From NCBI RefSeq assembly GCF_014655595.1, contig NZ_BNBL01000005.1, forward strand, positions 186,001 through 250,000: a DNA stretch of 64,000 nucleotides. The letters are read 5' to 3'. The notes under the pieces were generated by a model. That model saw only the letters and a program-made list of their open reading frames with translations, had not been told where the DNA came from and made no database searches. Source of the stretch: Streptomyces griseocarneus (lineage in GTDB: Bacteria; Actinomycetota; Actinomycetes; Streptomycetales; Streptomycetaceae). Below, in pieces: positions 8,622 through 18,900 of this stretch. Positions within the stretch are counted from its first letter, which is position 1. The number at the start of each line of letters is the position of its first letter. The translations under genes and the position numbers were made by a program.

Positions 8622-9596
8622 TCAGCAGCGCAGGCGGCGGAGGCCTTCGTCGGTGCCGACGAGGGGGCGGTAGCCGAGGAGGGTGCGGGCCGCGGTGATG
8701 TCGAACCAGTGGGCCCGCACCGCTCCGGCCACGACGAGCCGGGTCACCGGCGGTGCTCCCGGCAGGTGCAGCACCCGCCATCCCGCGTCGCAGATCGCCC
8801 CGGCGGAGCGGGCGAGCGGTACGGGGACGGGCAGCAGGCGGGGGGCGTACCCCAGGGCGTGGAAGAGGCCGGTCAGCCACCGGGCGAGGGTGCGGGGTTC
8901 GTCCTGGGTGACGAAGTAGGGGCGGCCGGCGGCGGGGCTCCCCGGCGTGACCCGGTCGAGGGCGAGCAGATGGGCGTGGACGGCGTTGTCGATGTGCACG
9001 GTGTCGATGCGTTTCCGGCCGCCGCCGGGGAGGGGGAGGACACCCCAGCGGGCCGCGCGCAGCAGCCGGGGGACGAAGTGGGGGTCGCCGGGGCCCCAGA
9101 CGCAGTGGGGGCGGAGCGCGGCGGTGGCGAGGACGGGCCCGTCGGCGGCGAGCACCAGACGTTCCGCGGCGGTCTTGGAGGCGGGGTAGGGGCCCAGGGG
9201 GACGGGGGCGTACGGGAGCGATTCGTCGCCGCCGTCGATGTCGTCCTCGCCGAGGACCACGCTGGGGCTGGAGGTGTGGATCAGGGTGCCCACGCCGTGG
9301 CGGCGACAGGCGTCCACCACGTGCCGGGTGCCGGTGACGTTGACGTCGTGGAAGCGGACCGGCGCCCCGCCGGGGGCGACGTGGGCGGCGGTGTGCACGA
9401 CGGCCTCGTGCCCGGCGACCGCCCGGCGCACCGCCTGGGCGTCCCGTACGTCGCCCAGCCGCTGCTCGACGCCGAGAGCGGCGAGGTCCGGGCTGTGGTG
9501 CCGGTGGAACGTGCGCACGGTGTGACCCGCCGCGAGCAATCGCCGGCACAGGGCCTGGCCGAGAAAGCCGCTGCCGCCGGTGACCAGGACCCTCAT
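8622..9596 (-). CDS. OleD-like NAD(P)-dependent 2-alkyl-3-ketoacyl reductase
   Basis: A 324-residue extended short-chain dehydrogenase of the 3-beta-HSD/epimerase type. The Rossmann motif is VTGGSGFLG near residues 5-13, and the catalytic pair is Tyr137 and Lys141 (GPYPASK). It overlaps the preceding alpha/beta hydrolase gene by four bases. In OleABCD systems OleD reduces the beta-keto acid made by OleA to a beta-hydroxy acid, which OleC turns into a beta-lactone. The assignment rests on the family together with OleB-, OleC- and OleA-like genes within 15 kb. A sugar or steroid dehydrogenase would be the alternative if the context were ignored. Confidence 0.8.
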   Translation of the reverse strand: MRVLVTGGSGFLGQALCRRLLAAGHTVRTFHRHHSPDLAALGVEQRLGDVRDAQAVRRAVAGHEAVVHTAAHVAPGGAPVRFHDVNVTGTRHVVDACRRHGVGTLIHTSSPSVVLGEDDIDGGDESLPYAPVPLGPYPASKTAAERLVLAADGPVLATAALRPHCVWGPGDPHFVPRLLRAARWGVLPLPGGGRKRIDTVHIDNAVHAHLLALDRVTPGSPAAGRPYFVTQDEPRTLARWLTGLFHALGYAPRLLPVPVPLARSAGAICDAGWRVLHLPGAPPVTRLVVAGAVRAHWFDITAARTLLGYRPLVGTDEGLRRLRC

Positions 9597-10549
9597 GGCA
9601 GGCTCCGGCGGGGTGCGGCCGGGCGTGGTGGGGGAGGAGAGGTGTCCAGGAAGTGACGGATGGCGGGGACGAGTTCGGCGCGCGCGTCCTCCAGCACGTA
9701 GTGGCCGGCGTCGGGGTAGCGCAGGACGCGGGCGTGGGGGAAGCGCCGCTGCCACTCGTCGGCCAGCGGTGGCCGCAGCACCGGATCCCGCATGCCCCAG
9801 CCGACCAGCAGGGGATGCTGCCGCAGGGCACGCGTGAGGTGCTGCAGGAGGGTCATCATCGACCACCCCGGCACTTTGCGCGTGAGGGGGACGTCGCGGA
9901 GCAACCGGGTCTGGGCGGTCCGGTGCCGGCGGTGCCGGTGAGGGGCGGCGAAGGCGCGGCGCACCTCGGCGGGCCGGGGCGTCGTGGTGCCCAGGCGGGC
10001 GGCTCCCCGTACCCAGCCGGGGGTGTAGTGCGCGGCCACCGCGCTCGGCAGGGGGCGTTGCAGCAGGCGGAACCAGCGCGGCGGCAGGCCGTCGGCGGGG
10101 AAGGGGAAGGCGAGCGTGTTGAGGGCGACCAGCCGGTCGACCCGGTCCGGGTGGAGGCAGGCCCAGGTCAGCGCGATGGGGCCGCCCCAGTCGTGGCCGA
10201 TCACCGTCCACCCGTGCTCCGGGGCGCCCCGCTCGGCGATCAGATGGTCCACCAGGTCGTCCAGGGCGGCCACTTGGGATCCGATGAGGAGCGACGCCGG
10301 GAGAGGGGCGTGGTCCTGGGAGAGCCCCATGCCGATCAGGTCCGGGGCGATGCAGCGGTAGGCGTCGTCGATCTCCGTCACCAGGTGGCGCCAGATGTAG
10401 CTCCAGGCGGGGTTCCCGTGGACCATGAGCACCGGCGGGCCCGTGCCCTCGTCCACGAAGTGCATGCGGGCAGCGGGGTGATCGAACCACTGTGAGACGT
10501 AGGGGAACCGGGGCCAGGCGGTGGTGGTGCGGGTGGTCGGGGCGGGCAT
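9593..10549 (-). CDS. OleB-like alpha/beta hydrolase (beta-lactone decarboxylase candidate)
   Basis: A 318-residue alpha/beta hydrolase of the haloalkane-dehalogenase superfamily. HGNPAWSYIWRHL supplies the oxyanion region and Asp120 in VIGHDWGGP is the nucleophile. The C-terminal YPDAGHYVLED carries the catalytic His. An Asp nucleophile with this motif is shared by OleB, which decarboxylates cis-beta-lactones to cis-alkenes, and by true dehalogenases. Its four-base overlap with the OleD-like gene and the nearby OleC and OleA favour OleB. If it is active as OleB, the end product would be an alkene; if not, the beta-lactone would be kept. Confidence 0.78.
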   Translation of the reverse strand: MPAPTTRTTTAWPRFPYVSQWFDHPAARMHFVDEGTGPPVLMVHGNPAWSYIWRHLVTEIDDAYRCIAPDLIGMGLSQDHAPLPASLLIGSQVAALDDLVDHLIAERGAPEHGWTVIGHDWGGPIALTWACLHPDRVDRLVALNTLAFPFPADGLPPRWFRLLQRPLPSAVAAHYTPGWVRGAARLGTTTPRPAEVRRAFAAPHRHRRHRTAQTRLLRDVPLTRKVPGWSMMTLLQHLTRALRQHPLLVGWGMRDPVLRPPLADEWQRRFPHARVLRYPDAGHYVLEDARAELVPAIRHFLDTSPPPPRPAAPRRSLP

Positions 10550-10760
10550 GCGGTCGGCCTTTCCTCGGGGCCTGAGGCGACGCGTGCGGTGTGCTCCAAC
10601 CGCTATGTCTCGTCCGCCGTGACCGTCTTCATGTGCGGGCGCGGGCCCCGACGCGCGATGGCGGTCCTGATTCACACCTGTGGGTGATGCCCGGTGTTGT
10701 TCGCGGCCGCATGCTGGGGTCACTGGCCGTGCGTTCGCGGACGACGGGAGGTGCCCCGAG

Positions 10761-12371
10761 GTGGCGTCACTGGTGACGGACGTGCTGGGGGAGTTCGCGC
10801 GGCACCCCGAGCAGGTGTGTCTCCGGTATCCCGTGTCCGGAGGGGAATTCGGGGCGCTCACCCGTGCCGAAGCGGCGGCGCTGAGCCTGTCGACCGCCGC
10901 CGCGCTCGACCGGGCCGGCATCCGGCCGGGTCACCGGGTGGCGGTTCTGACCCGAGACCCCGTCGAACTCGCCGTGGGCGTCGTCACGTTGATCGGCACG
11001 GGAGCGGTCCCGGTCCTCGTCGACGGCTCCCTTCCGCTGGCGGTGATGAGACGATGCCTGGCCGCGGCGGCCCCTGACGCGGTGCTGGGCGAGCCGCTCG
11101 CGGATCTCGCCGGACGGCTCACCGGCTGGGGCGGGCGAGGGGTGCGTCGGCGCCTCGCCGTCGGCGCGCCCGTGGTCTGGCCCGGTCCGTCCCTGGACAG
11201 GCTGCGCCGGCGGGTGACGCCCCGACGGGAGCTGACCGATCCCCCCGACGACGCGACGGCGCTTATTGTCTTCACCTCCGGCGCGACGGGGCCGCCCAAG
11301 GGCGTCGTCCACCGGCACACCGCTCTCCGCGCGGTGGCCCGGGCGTTCACCGAGGGGCTGCCGCCTGCGCGGGAGCTCTCGGTGGCCGCCTTCGCGCCGG
11401 CCGCGTTCCTCGGTCCGCTCCTCGGCACCACGATGGTCGTCCCCCGCCTCGACCTCAGGCGGCCCGCCCGGGTCCGTGCCCACGCGCTCGCGGAGGCCGT
11501 GCTCCGCACCGGCGCCGGGACGCTGTGGGGATCGCCCGCACTGGTGGACCGTCTGGCCCGGCACTGCCACCGCACCGGCACGGCGCTGCCCACCCTGCGG
11601 CACATCCTCTCCTTCGGCGCCACACTGCCCTATCCGGTGCTCGACCGGGTGCGCGGCTGCCTGCCCGACGTGACCGTGCACAGCGTCTACGGCGCCACCG
11701 AGGCCCTGCCGGTCAGCGCGATCGACCATCATGAACTGCTCGCACTGCGCCCCGCCACCGTCGGCGGCCACGGGGTCTGCCTGGGCCGCCCCCTCCCCGG
11801 CGTCGAGGTCCGCGTTCTCCCGCCGGACCACCCCGCCGGGCCGGGGGCGCCCGGGCTGCGGTGTGGTGCCGTCGGCGAACTCGCCGTCACCGGTGAGTAC
11901 GTCAGCTCCGGCTACCTCGACCCGGCGGCCACCCGGGCGGCGAAGGAACGGGGCGCGCACGGCGAGGTCGTCCACCGGACCGGCGACGCCGGGCACCTCG
12001 ACGAGCAGGGGCGCATCTGGTTCCACGGCCGCCTGGCACACCGGGTGCCCACGACGGACGGGGAGTTGTTCACCGAGCGGGTCGAGCCGGTGCTCGAGGA
12101 AGTGCCCGGGGTGCGCCGGGTTGCGCTGGTCGGTGTCGCGTCGTCCGGCGACCGACGCCCCGTCGTGGTCGTGGAGTGCGAACGGTCCGGCCCCGGCCGC
12201 GCGGAGGTGCGGCGTGGCGTGCGCAAGGCGCTCGCCGACGGGGCCGGGGGTGCCTCGGCGGACCTACCCGTGCTCTTCCACCGGTCGCTGCCCGTCGACC
12301 ACCGGCACGGAGCCAAAATCGACCGCGCCCGGCTCGCCCGCTGGGCCGCCCCCCGGGTTTCTTGGCAGTGA
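10761..12371 (+). CDS. OleC-like AMP-dependent beta-lactone synthetase
   Basis: A 536-residue adenylate-forming enzyme. The P-loop is VFTSGATGPPKGVVHRH, the adenine-binding motif is SVYGATEALPVS, the ATP-binding Asp is in HRTGDAGHLDEQG, and the C-terminal catalytic Lys is in HGAKIDRARL. YGATEALP is characteristic of OleC rather than of fatty acyl-CoA ligases. OleC activates beta-hydroxy acids and closes a beta-lactone ring. The GTG at 10761 has a GGGAG ribosome site ten bases upstream; a longer frame opens at 10680. It is divergent from the OleB-OleD pair, sharing a 211-base intergenic region that probably holds both promoters. Confidence 0.85.
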   Translation: MASLVTDVLGEFARHPEQVCLRYPVSGGEFGALTRAEAAALSLSTAAALDRAGIRPGHRVAVLTRDPVELAVGVVTLIGTGAVPVLVDGSLPLAVMRRCLAAAAPDAVLGEPLADLAGRLTGWGGRGVRRRLAVGAPVVWPGPSLDRLRRRVTPRRELTDPPDDATALIVFTSGATGPPKGVVHRHTALRAVARAFTEGLPPARELSVAAFAPAAFLGPLLGTTMVVPRLDLRRPARVRAHALAEAVLRTGAGTLWGSPALVDRLARHCHRTGTALPTLRHILSFGATLPYPVLDRVRGCLPDVTVHSVYGATEALPVSAIDHHELLALRPATVGGHGVCLGRPLPGVEVRVLPPDHPAGPGAPGLRCGAVGELAVTGEYVSSGYLDPAATRAAKERGAHGEVVHRTGDAGHLDEQGRIWFHGRLAHRVPTTDGELFTERVEPVLEEVPGVRRVALVGVASSGDRRPVVVVECERSGPGRAEVRRGVRKALADGAGGASADLPVLFHRSLPVDHRHGAKIDRARLARWAAPRVSWQ

Positions 12372-12512
12372 CGGCACCACACTCGGAGGACGGGCGATCG
12401 TCATCGCGGGGCTCGGCCTCCCCGGTTCAGCCGTTCCGGCTCCGGCGGGCGGGTGCCCCGGCCGAGGTGGTGCTGCCCGTACGCCGTCCATGCCCGTCGG
12501 TTCAGTGCGGCG

Positions 12513-14579
12513 TCATCCATCACAACTCCCCTTCCCCTTCCCCGTCCCGGCCGTCTCGCCCGGTCGGCGCTGCCCGGGCACGACGGCGTCCTGGAACTGG
12601 GCGCGCTGCATCTCGTACAACTCCCGGAAGACCCCGGCGGTCGGGTGGTGGTGCAGTTCCTCGAAGGTGCCGCTCTCGCGCAGTTCGCCGTCCTCGAGCA
12701 CGTGGATGAGGTCGGCGTGCCGTACGGAGGCGAGGCGGTGGGTGATCAGGACGACGGTCTGGCCGCCGTCGGCGAGTTTGCGGATCTGGTCGAAGACCTC
12801 CAGCTCGGCTTTGGCGTCGAGGGCTGAGGTGGGCTCGTCGACGATGAGGATCTGGGCGTCGCGGTAGCGGGCACGGGCGATGCCCAGCTTCTGCCACTGG
12901 CCTCCCGACAGCTCCCGGCCGCCCTTGTAGCCCTTGGTCAACAGGGTGTCCCAGCCTCGGGGGAGTTCGGCGACGACCTTGTCGGCCCCCGCGTACGCGG
13001 CGGCCCCCTCCAGAGCCTGTTCGTCCATCGGCCGCTCCGCCCGGCCGATGGCGATGTTCATGCGGCAGGTGAACGGCCACCGGTGAAAGTCCTGGCCGAC
13101 CACCGCGATCCGGTCCCACAGCTGGGCGCGGTCCAGGTCGCGGGCGTCGACGCCGTTCCAGCGGATGACGCCGCCGTCGTCCGGGTGGTAGAGGCCGGCC
13201 AGCAGCCTGGAGACGGTGGTCTTGCCGGAGCCGTTCTCGCCGACCAGGGCCACGATCTTGCCCATGGGAATGTCGAGGGTGACGTCCCTCAGGGCCGGCC
13301 GGTCTGCCTTGCGGGTGTCCTCCGGTTCGTCGGCCGGGTCGTTGCCGGCCGGGTCGTTGTCGGCGGGGTAGTGGAAGGTGACGTTCTCGAAGCGGATCAG
13401 CGCCAGGTCGTCGGGCACGGGCATGCCTCCGACGGGGATCGCCTGGCGGGCCGCCTCCAGGAAGAGGCGTTCGAGGTCCTGCACGTAGCACGCCTGCTCG
13501 TACAGGTTGTTGACCTGGAGGACCAGGGTGGACAGGCTCTGCCCGCCGGTGCGGATGGCCAGGACGGCGGTTCCCGCGACCGACAGCGCCATCATGCCCG
13601 TGGCCAGCAGCGTGCCGAGGGCGATGTAGGTGAGGGTGGCGGCGATGCCGGTCAGGGCGGAGGCGACCAGGCGGACGCGGGCGCGGCTGGAGGCCAGGCG
13701 GGACTGCTCGGTCTCGTACGCCTCCGACATCCGCCGGAAGTGGTGGAGCAGGAACGGGCCCACGCCGTGGACCCGGATCTCCGGCGCGGGGCCTGTCCTC
13801 ATCAGGGAATCGCCGAGCAGCCGTCCTGCCCGCGAGTGCTGCATCCACTGCTGGTAACTGGCGTACCGGGCCCGCGAGTTCCGTAGAGACGCCCATGAGC
13901 GGGGGAGGGTCATCAGCACCAGGAGGGGCAGAAGCGCCGGGTGGAGGACGGTGAGGACTCCGGCGGCGGCCACGAATGACACGAGAGAGCCGACGACTCC
14001 GGTGCAGGAGCCGACCATGCGGCGGGCTTCACTGGCGCCGATCCTGGCACTGTCCATGAGCCTGTTGAAGCCGGCGTCCTCGATCGCCGACAGCTCGACG
14101 TTGCTCACGCGGGTGAGGTACATCTCGGTGGCGACCCGCTCGACCTTCGGCTCCAGCCGCCCGGTGCCGGACGTCGATGCCGCTGACGCGACCGCGCCGA
14201 TGATGCCCGTGATCGCGACGCCGATCATGGCGGGGATCGCCGCCCGCACGCGGTGCTCGATGGTGCCGGTGGCCAGCACGGTGGCCAGGACCGAGTTGAC
14301 CGCGACCAGGCCGACGGCCTGGCTGATCCCGCGCGTCAGCTCGCCGGCGCCGACCGTCCACATCGCGCGGCGGTCGGCACGCCACGCCAGGCGCACGGTG
14401 AACGCCACCAGGCGCGGGAGCTGCAGGGCCATCGCCCACAGCGACATCCGGAAGTACGCGTCCCTGTGGTCGGCCCACCGCGCGTTGTACAGCAGCGGCC
14501 CGCCGAACAGCAGCCGCTCGGACGCCGACCCTTCCACGGAGTCCGGCCGCTCGTGCGGGTTCTTCGTCTTGAGCTTCAT
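12513..14579 (-). CDS. ABC exporter, fused permease and ATPase
   Basis: A 688-residue half-transporter. An N-terminal membrane domain of several hydrophobic helices covers about residues 40-390 and a nucleotide-binding domain follows. Walker A is VGENGSGKTTVSRLL, the signature is ELSGGQWQKLGIARA, Walker B is ILIVDEPTSALD, and the switch His is in LITHRLASVRHADL. A short insert (PADNDPAGNDPADEPED) precedes the ATPase. It lies inside the PKS/Ole region and starts with a good GGGAGG site at an ATG. Export of the cluster product or self-protection is plausible from position only. It converges with the OleC-like gene, with a 141-base gap. Confidence 0.88.
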   Translation of the reverse strand: MKLKTKNPHERPDSVEGSASERLLFGGPLLYNARWADHRDAYFRMSLWAMALQLPRLVAFTVRLAWRADRRAMWTVGAGELTRGISQAVGLVAVNSVLATVLATGTIEHRVRAAIPAMIGVAITGIIGAVASAASTSGTGRLEPKVERVATEMYLTRVSNVELSAIEDAGFNRLMDSARIGASEARRMVGSCTGVVGSLVSFVAAAGVLTVLHPALLPLLVLMTLPRSWASLRNSRARYASYQQWMQHSRAGRLLGDSLMRTGPAPEIRVHGVGPFLLHHFRRMSEAYETEQSRLASSRARVRLVASALTGIAATLTYIALGTLLATGMMALSVAGTAVLAIRTGGQSLSTLVLQVNNLYEQACYVQDLERLFLEAARQAIPVGGMPVPDDLALIRFENVTFHYPADNDPAGNDPADEPEDTRKADRPALRDVTLDIPMGKIVALVGENGSGKTTVSRLLAGLYHPDDGGVIRWNGVDARDLDRAQLWDRIAVVGQDFHRWPFTCRMNIAIGRAERPMDEQALEGAAAYAGADKVVAELPRGWDTLLTKGYKGGRELSGGQWQKLGIARARYRDAQILIVDEPTSALDAKAELEVFDQIRKLADGGQTVVLITHRLASVRHADLIHVLEDGELRESGTFEELHHHPTAGVFRELYEMQRAQFQDAVVPGQRRPGETAGTGKGKGSCDG

Positions 14580-14980
14580 GCCGTGCCTCCCGCGGGGGTG
14601 GTCGGCCGGCATTCGAACAGCAAGGGCACCCTCGTGTCGCTCGTACGGCAGGTGTGACGGTGACGCACTTCGCCTCCTCGTTGACGCGTGGATCGGACGA
14701 GTGATCGGAAAACGACCCCCGATCGGGCCAAGTCACGGGCTCTTGAGGGCGTTTCGTCGCGCCTAAGTTCGATGAGATGTCAATGAGGCTGTGACCGCGG
14801 GGCAGGAGCTCGGGCGGGCTGTGTGCGATTCACTCGGCCGTGGCTGCTCACTCGTTTCGGGGATTGCGTTGCGCACGGAAACGACGGACTGCCGCCCGCC
14901 GCCCGGGAGCTGCCGGGCGGCGCGTGGGGTGACTTTGCAGCCGGCCGGGTGACGGAGCGATTCTCAGCAGCCCCATGTCG
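14580..14980. other. Intergenic region without recognised gene
   Basis: About 400 bases separate the divergent ABC exporter and DUF1963 genes. It should hold the exporter promoter, but no convincing -35/-10 pair was seen for it. Short frames here have no family resemblance or ribosome sites. Confidence 0.5.
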
Positions 14981-15003
14981 TTGTCAGTGGTCCCGTGCAT
15001 CAT
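14981..15003 (+). promoter_or_regulatory. RecA-NDp/PafBC-type DNA-damage promoter
   Basis: TTGTCAGTGGT, six bases, then CATCAT. This matches the actinobacterial LexA-independent damage promoter class (TTGTCAGTGGC-N6-TAnnnT) in the -35 part and loosely in the -10. The -10 ends six bases before the ATG of the DUF1963 gene, so the transcript would be leaderless. The paralogue at 26234 has the same arrangement. Confidence 0.6.
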
Positions 15004-15009
15004 CGAGCC

Positions 15010-15861
15010 ATGACTGAGAGCACCACCGACGCGCTGCACGCGCTCGCCCGCGAACACCTGCCGCACGAGATCGCCGAGCGGTGGATCGGGTTGCTGCGGC
15101 CGGGCCTGGGGCTGGAGAAGGCCGCGGATCCGGGGGCGGATGCGGTCGTCGGCCGGCTCGGCGGCCTGCCGGAGCTTCCCGGGGACGAGGAGTGGCCGGC
15201 ATGGGAGGGGCACGGTCCGCTCTCCTTCATCGCTTCCCTCGACTGCGCCGCGCTGCCCTCCGCCGCCCTCGACATCGCCCTGCCGACGGACGGCACACTG
15301 GCCTTCTTCCACTTCGACGGGCAGCTGGACGACGGCCGTGCCAGGGTCTCGCCCCACGAGCCCGACAGCCGGGCGGCGGCGCGCGTGCTGTACGTACCGG
15401 CGGGCGTTCCCCTCGTCGAGCGGGCGGCGCCGGCGGGAATCCGGCCCTACCGCGAGGTGCGGCTGACAGCGCGCGTGGAGACGACGGCCCCCTATCCCTG
15501 GCATCCGGTGGTCTACCGGGAGTTCGCGCCGATGCCCGGCGACCATCCGCTGTGGGACGAGGACTTCCGGGAGGCCCTGTGGGACCTTCCGGGCGCGGGG
15601 CACCGCGTGGGAGGCCACGCCGATCCGGTGCAGGACGATGTGGAGTCCGAGGTCGCCGGCGCTGCCCTGGGCAACCCGCCGAACGACGACCCCCGCATCG
15701 GCGAGGAGGCCCTGCGCTGGGTGCTGCTCGCCCAGATCGACTCGGACGACGACGCCGGCATGATGTGGGGCGACTGCGGAGCCCTGTACTGGCTCATACG
15801 CCCCGAAGACCTGGCCGCACGCCGCTTCGACCGTGCCATGTTCACCTGGCAGTGCAGCTGA
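15010..15861 (+). CDS. DUF1963 (YwqG-like) protein, copy 1
   Basis: A 283-residue protein of the DUF1963 family, with a PELPGDEEWPAWEGHGPLSF segment, a GHRVGGHADPVQ motif in the centre, and an Asp-rich IDSDDDAGMMWGDCGALYW ending. No catalytic residues are known for the family. The ATG at 15010 is preferred over the GTG at 14995 because the GTG lies within the proposed -10 element. A close paralogue of almost the same length sits at 25389-26234 in the opposite orientation, and the two share whole blocks near both ends. The promoter suggests induction by DNA damage. Its function and any link to the PKS are unknown. Confidence 0.88.
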   Translation: MTESTTDALHALAREHLPHEIAERWIGLLRPGLGLEKAADPGADAVVGRLGGLPELPGDEEWPAWEGHGPLSFIASLDCAALPSAALDIALPTDGTLAFFHFDGQLDDGRARVSPHEPDSRAAARVLYVPAGVPLVERAAPAGIRPYREVRLTARVETTAPYPWHPVVYREFAPMPGDHPLWDEDFREALWDLPGAGHRVGGHADPVQDDVESEVAGAALGNPPNDDPRIGEEALRWVLLAQIDSDDDAGMMWGDCGALYWLIRPEDLAARRFDRAMFTWQCS

Positions 15862-15907
15862 ATCCGGCGCGGGCTCCCGACCCGCACCCGGACGCCGGGG
15901 AAGGGCG

Positions 15908-18900
15908 TCAGGGAGACGGGTGGATGCCCAGGCGGTCGTGGATCAGCTGGGCGAAGTGGGTCAGTGTGCGTCCGCTGCCCATGAGTTCGCTGGGCGGAAT
16001 GTGGATGTCGAAGTATTCGCGGGCGTGGAGGATGAATTCGGCGCCCATGAGCGAGTCCAGGCCGAAGTCCTCGAGGGGACGGTCGGGGTCCAGTTCGGAC
16101 GGATCGGTGTGCAGGACGGTGGCGAGGTGCCGGCCCAGGATGTCGATGATGGCCCGCACGGCGTCCTCGGGCGACATCGCGGCCAGGGTACGGGTCAGTT
16201 CCTCACGGGTGTCGTCGGTGTCCGCAGCGCCGGAAGGGACGAGGCCGGCGTAGCGGGGGGTGGCGAGGAGCGGGAGCAGACGACGGGCCCGGGTCCAGCG
16301 GTAGCGGCCGATGCCGGCGACGTCGGTGTCCGTCGCCAGGAGGTCGTCGGCCGCCGCGAAGGCCTCGCCGGGGGCGATCGGTTCGAATCCGAGTCCGGTC
16401 ATCGTGGCCGTCAGGCCGCTGCGGGCGACGTACCCGGTGTCGCCGATCGGGCCCCAGGCGATCGCGGTGGCGGGCCGCCCGGCGTAGCGGCGGGCCCGTG
16501 CCAGGGCCTCCAGGTAGGCGTTCGCGGCGACGTACGGCGCCTGCGCGAGATTGCCGGTGGCCGCCGTGACCGATGAGTACAGCAAGAACAGGCTGAGGTC
16601 GTGGCCCGCGGTGAGCCGGTCCAGGACGTCGGCCCCCGCGGCCTTGGGGGAGAGGACGGCGGCGAAGCGGTCGTCGCTCAGGTCGGACAGTGGCGCGTCG
16701 TCCAGGTGCATGGCGCAGTGGACCACCCCGCGCAGGGGATGCCCGGTGGCGTCCACGGCGGCGATCACCCGGCGCATGGCGTCCTCGTCGGTGACATCGG
16801 CGGCGTACGGCGTGGCCCGTACGCCGCGCCGGGCGAGCCGCTCCAGCACGTCGCCGGCCTCGGGCGCCCCGGCCCCTCGACGGCCGACCAGCGCCAGGTG
16901 GCGGGCGCCGCGGTCGGCGAGCCAGCCGGCGGTGGCCGCGCCGAACCCTCCCAGCCCGCCGGTGATCAGATACGTACCGTCCCCGTCCAACACCGGTACG
17001 GCCGTGAGGGGTTCGACGGGCACGGGCTCGTCCAGCGGGTCGAACGCGATGACGACCTTCCCGGTGTGGCGGGAGTGCTGCAGCAGCCGGAAGGCCTCGT
17101 CGACGCGGGAGGCGGGATGGACGGTGTGCGGAAGCGGACGGTAGTCCCCGGTGGCCACCTTCGTCGTGGTGTCGTGCATCAGCCGGCGGCCGCGCACCGG
17201 GTCGAAGACGATGCTGTCGAGGTTGAATCCGAGGAAGGTGATGCTGCGGTGGAAGGGGCGCAGCAAGAGGGGGTTGTTGAAGAAGATGTCGCGCTTGCCG
17301 AGTTCGATGAAGCGGCCGTTGGGGCGGAGCAGGTCGAGGCTCTGGGCGATGGCCTCGCCGCTGAGGGAGTTGACGACGATGTCGACGCCCCGTCCGTCGG
17401 TCAGTTCCCGCACGCGGGGCGCGAAGTCCAGGGTGCGGGAGTCCAGGGCGTGCTCGACGCCGAGGGTGCGCAGGAGGTCGCGTTTGGCCTCGGTGCCCGC
17501 CGTGGCGATCACGCGCAGGCCCAGGTGCCGGGCGCACTGGACGACGGCCAGGCCGACGGCCCCGGCCCCGCCGTGCACCAGCACGGTCTCGCCGGGCAGT
17601 GGCCGCGCCTCGTCGACGAGGGTGTGGTGAACGGTGAAGAAGGCCACCGGGAAGGTCGCCGCCTCGGCGAAGCTCATGCCGTCGAGGACGGGGCAGGCGG
17701 TGAGGGCGGGCATGACGGCGTGGGAGGCGAGCGCCGCGGACATCAGCCCGCAGACCCGGTCGCCCACCGCGAAGCCCATGACCCCGTCACCGACGGCACT
17801 GACGACGCCCGCGCCGTCGGTGCCCAGCCCGCGGCTGAGCGGCGTGCCCTCGACGGCTTCGGGCGGCAGCAGTCCGTTGGCGCGCATCGGGTCGCGGTAG
17901 TTCAGCGCGACGGCGCGCATCTCCACCACGATCTCGCCGGGCCCCGGGCGGAGCGGTTCCGTCTCCCGCCACACGAGCCGGCGGGAGAGCCCGGGGTTGC
18001 GCACTTCGAGGACGTACGGCGTACGGGCCGGGACGGCGGCGGGCTGGTCGGCCGGGCGCTGGACCTGGCGCGGTACGAACCGGCCGCCCCGGGTGAGCAC
18101 GACCTCGTCCTCGTCCGTGGGCATGAGCAGCTCGTCGGCCAGCCGGCGGGCATCGGCGGCCGGATCGCCCGTGCGGTCCAGGGAGATCCGGCGCATCCGG
18201 AGTCCGGGCTGTTCGTTGGCGAGGGTGCGGGCGGTGCCCCACACGGCCGCGTCGGCGGGGTGGGCGGGGCGCTCCGGGGCGGGGAACAGTCCGCTGGGAC
18301 GGGTGACCAGCCACACGTGGGGGCGTGTGCCCTCCGGCCGTTCGGCGCAGACGGCGGCGAGGGCGCGCAGGACGGCGGCGCGGCGTGTCGTACGGGAGAC
18401 GGTCTCGCGAGGGCCATCCGGGCCGTCCGGGTACGGGGACGCGCCCAGGAGGAGGACGAGGCCCGTGGGGTTCGCGGACAGCGCGGCGGCCCAGGTGGAC
18501 GCCTCGTCGCCGGCGCCGACGACCGCGCAACCGCTCAGTAGACCGGACAGGGCGTGAGCCGTCGGTGCCTCGTCGGGGGTCTCGGTGGCGACGACCCAGG
18601 TGGTGGCCGGTTCCGGTGCATGCGGGTCGTCCGGTGCGCCCGAATCCGCTGCGCCCGGATCCCGTACGGACGATGCGCGCGGTACGGGACCGACCGCCGG
18701 AGGGCGAACCGCGGCGGCCAGCAGCACGGAACGGTCGTCGGTCCCCGTCCGCACCGTACCCGCGAAGCCGCACTCCCCGAGCAGAGCAACCCACCGGTCC
18801 TGGGACAGCAGCGACGTCTCGGGGCGCAGGGTGTGGTCGTGGCGCTGCCAGAAGGCATCGGTCGCGCCGAAGAGGAGGGCCGTCCGCCGCGCGTCATGGG

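Noticed and set aside
9593..10549. Haloalkane dehalogenase
   Set aside because: The Asp-nucleophile motif fits dehalogenases, but the four-base overlap with the OleD-like gene and the OleC/OleA context make OleB the better reading.
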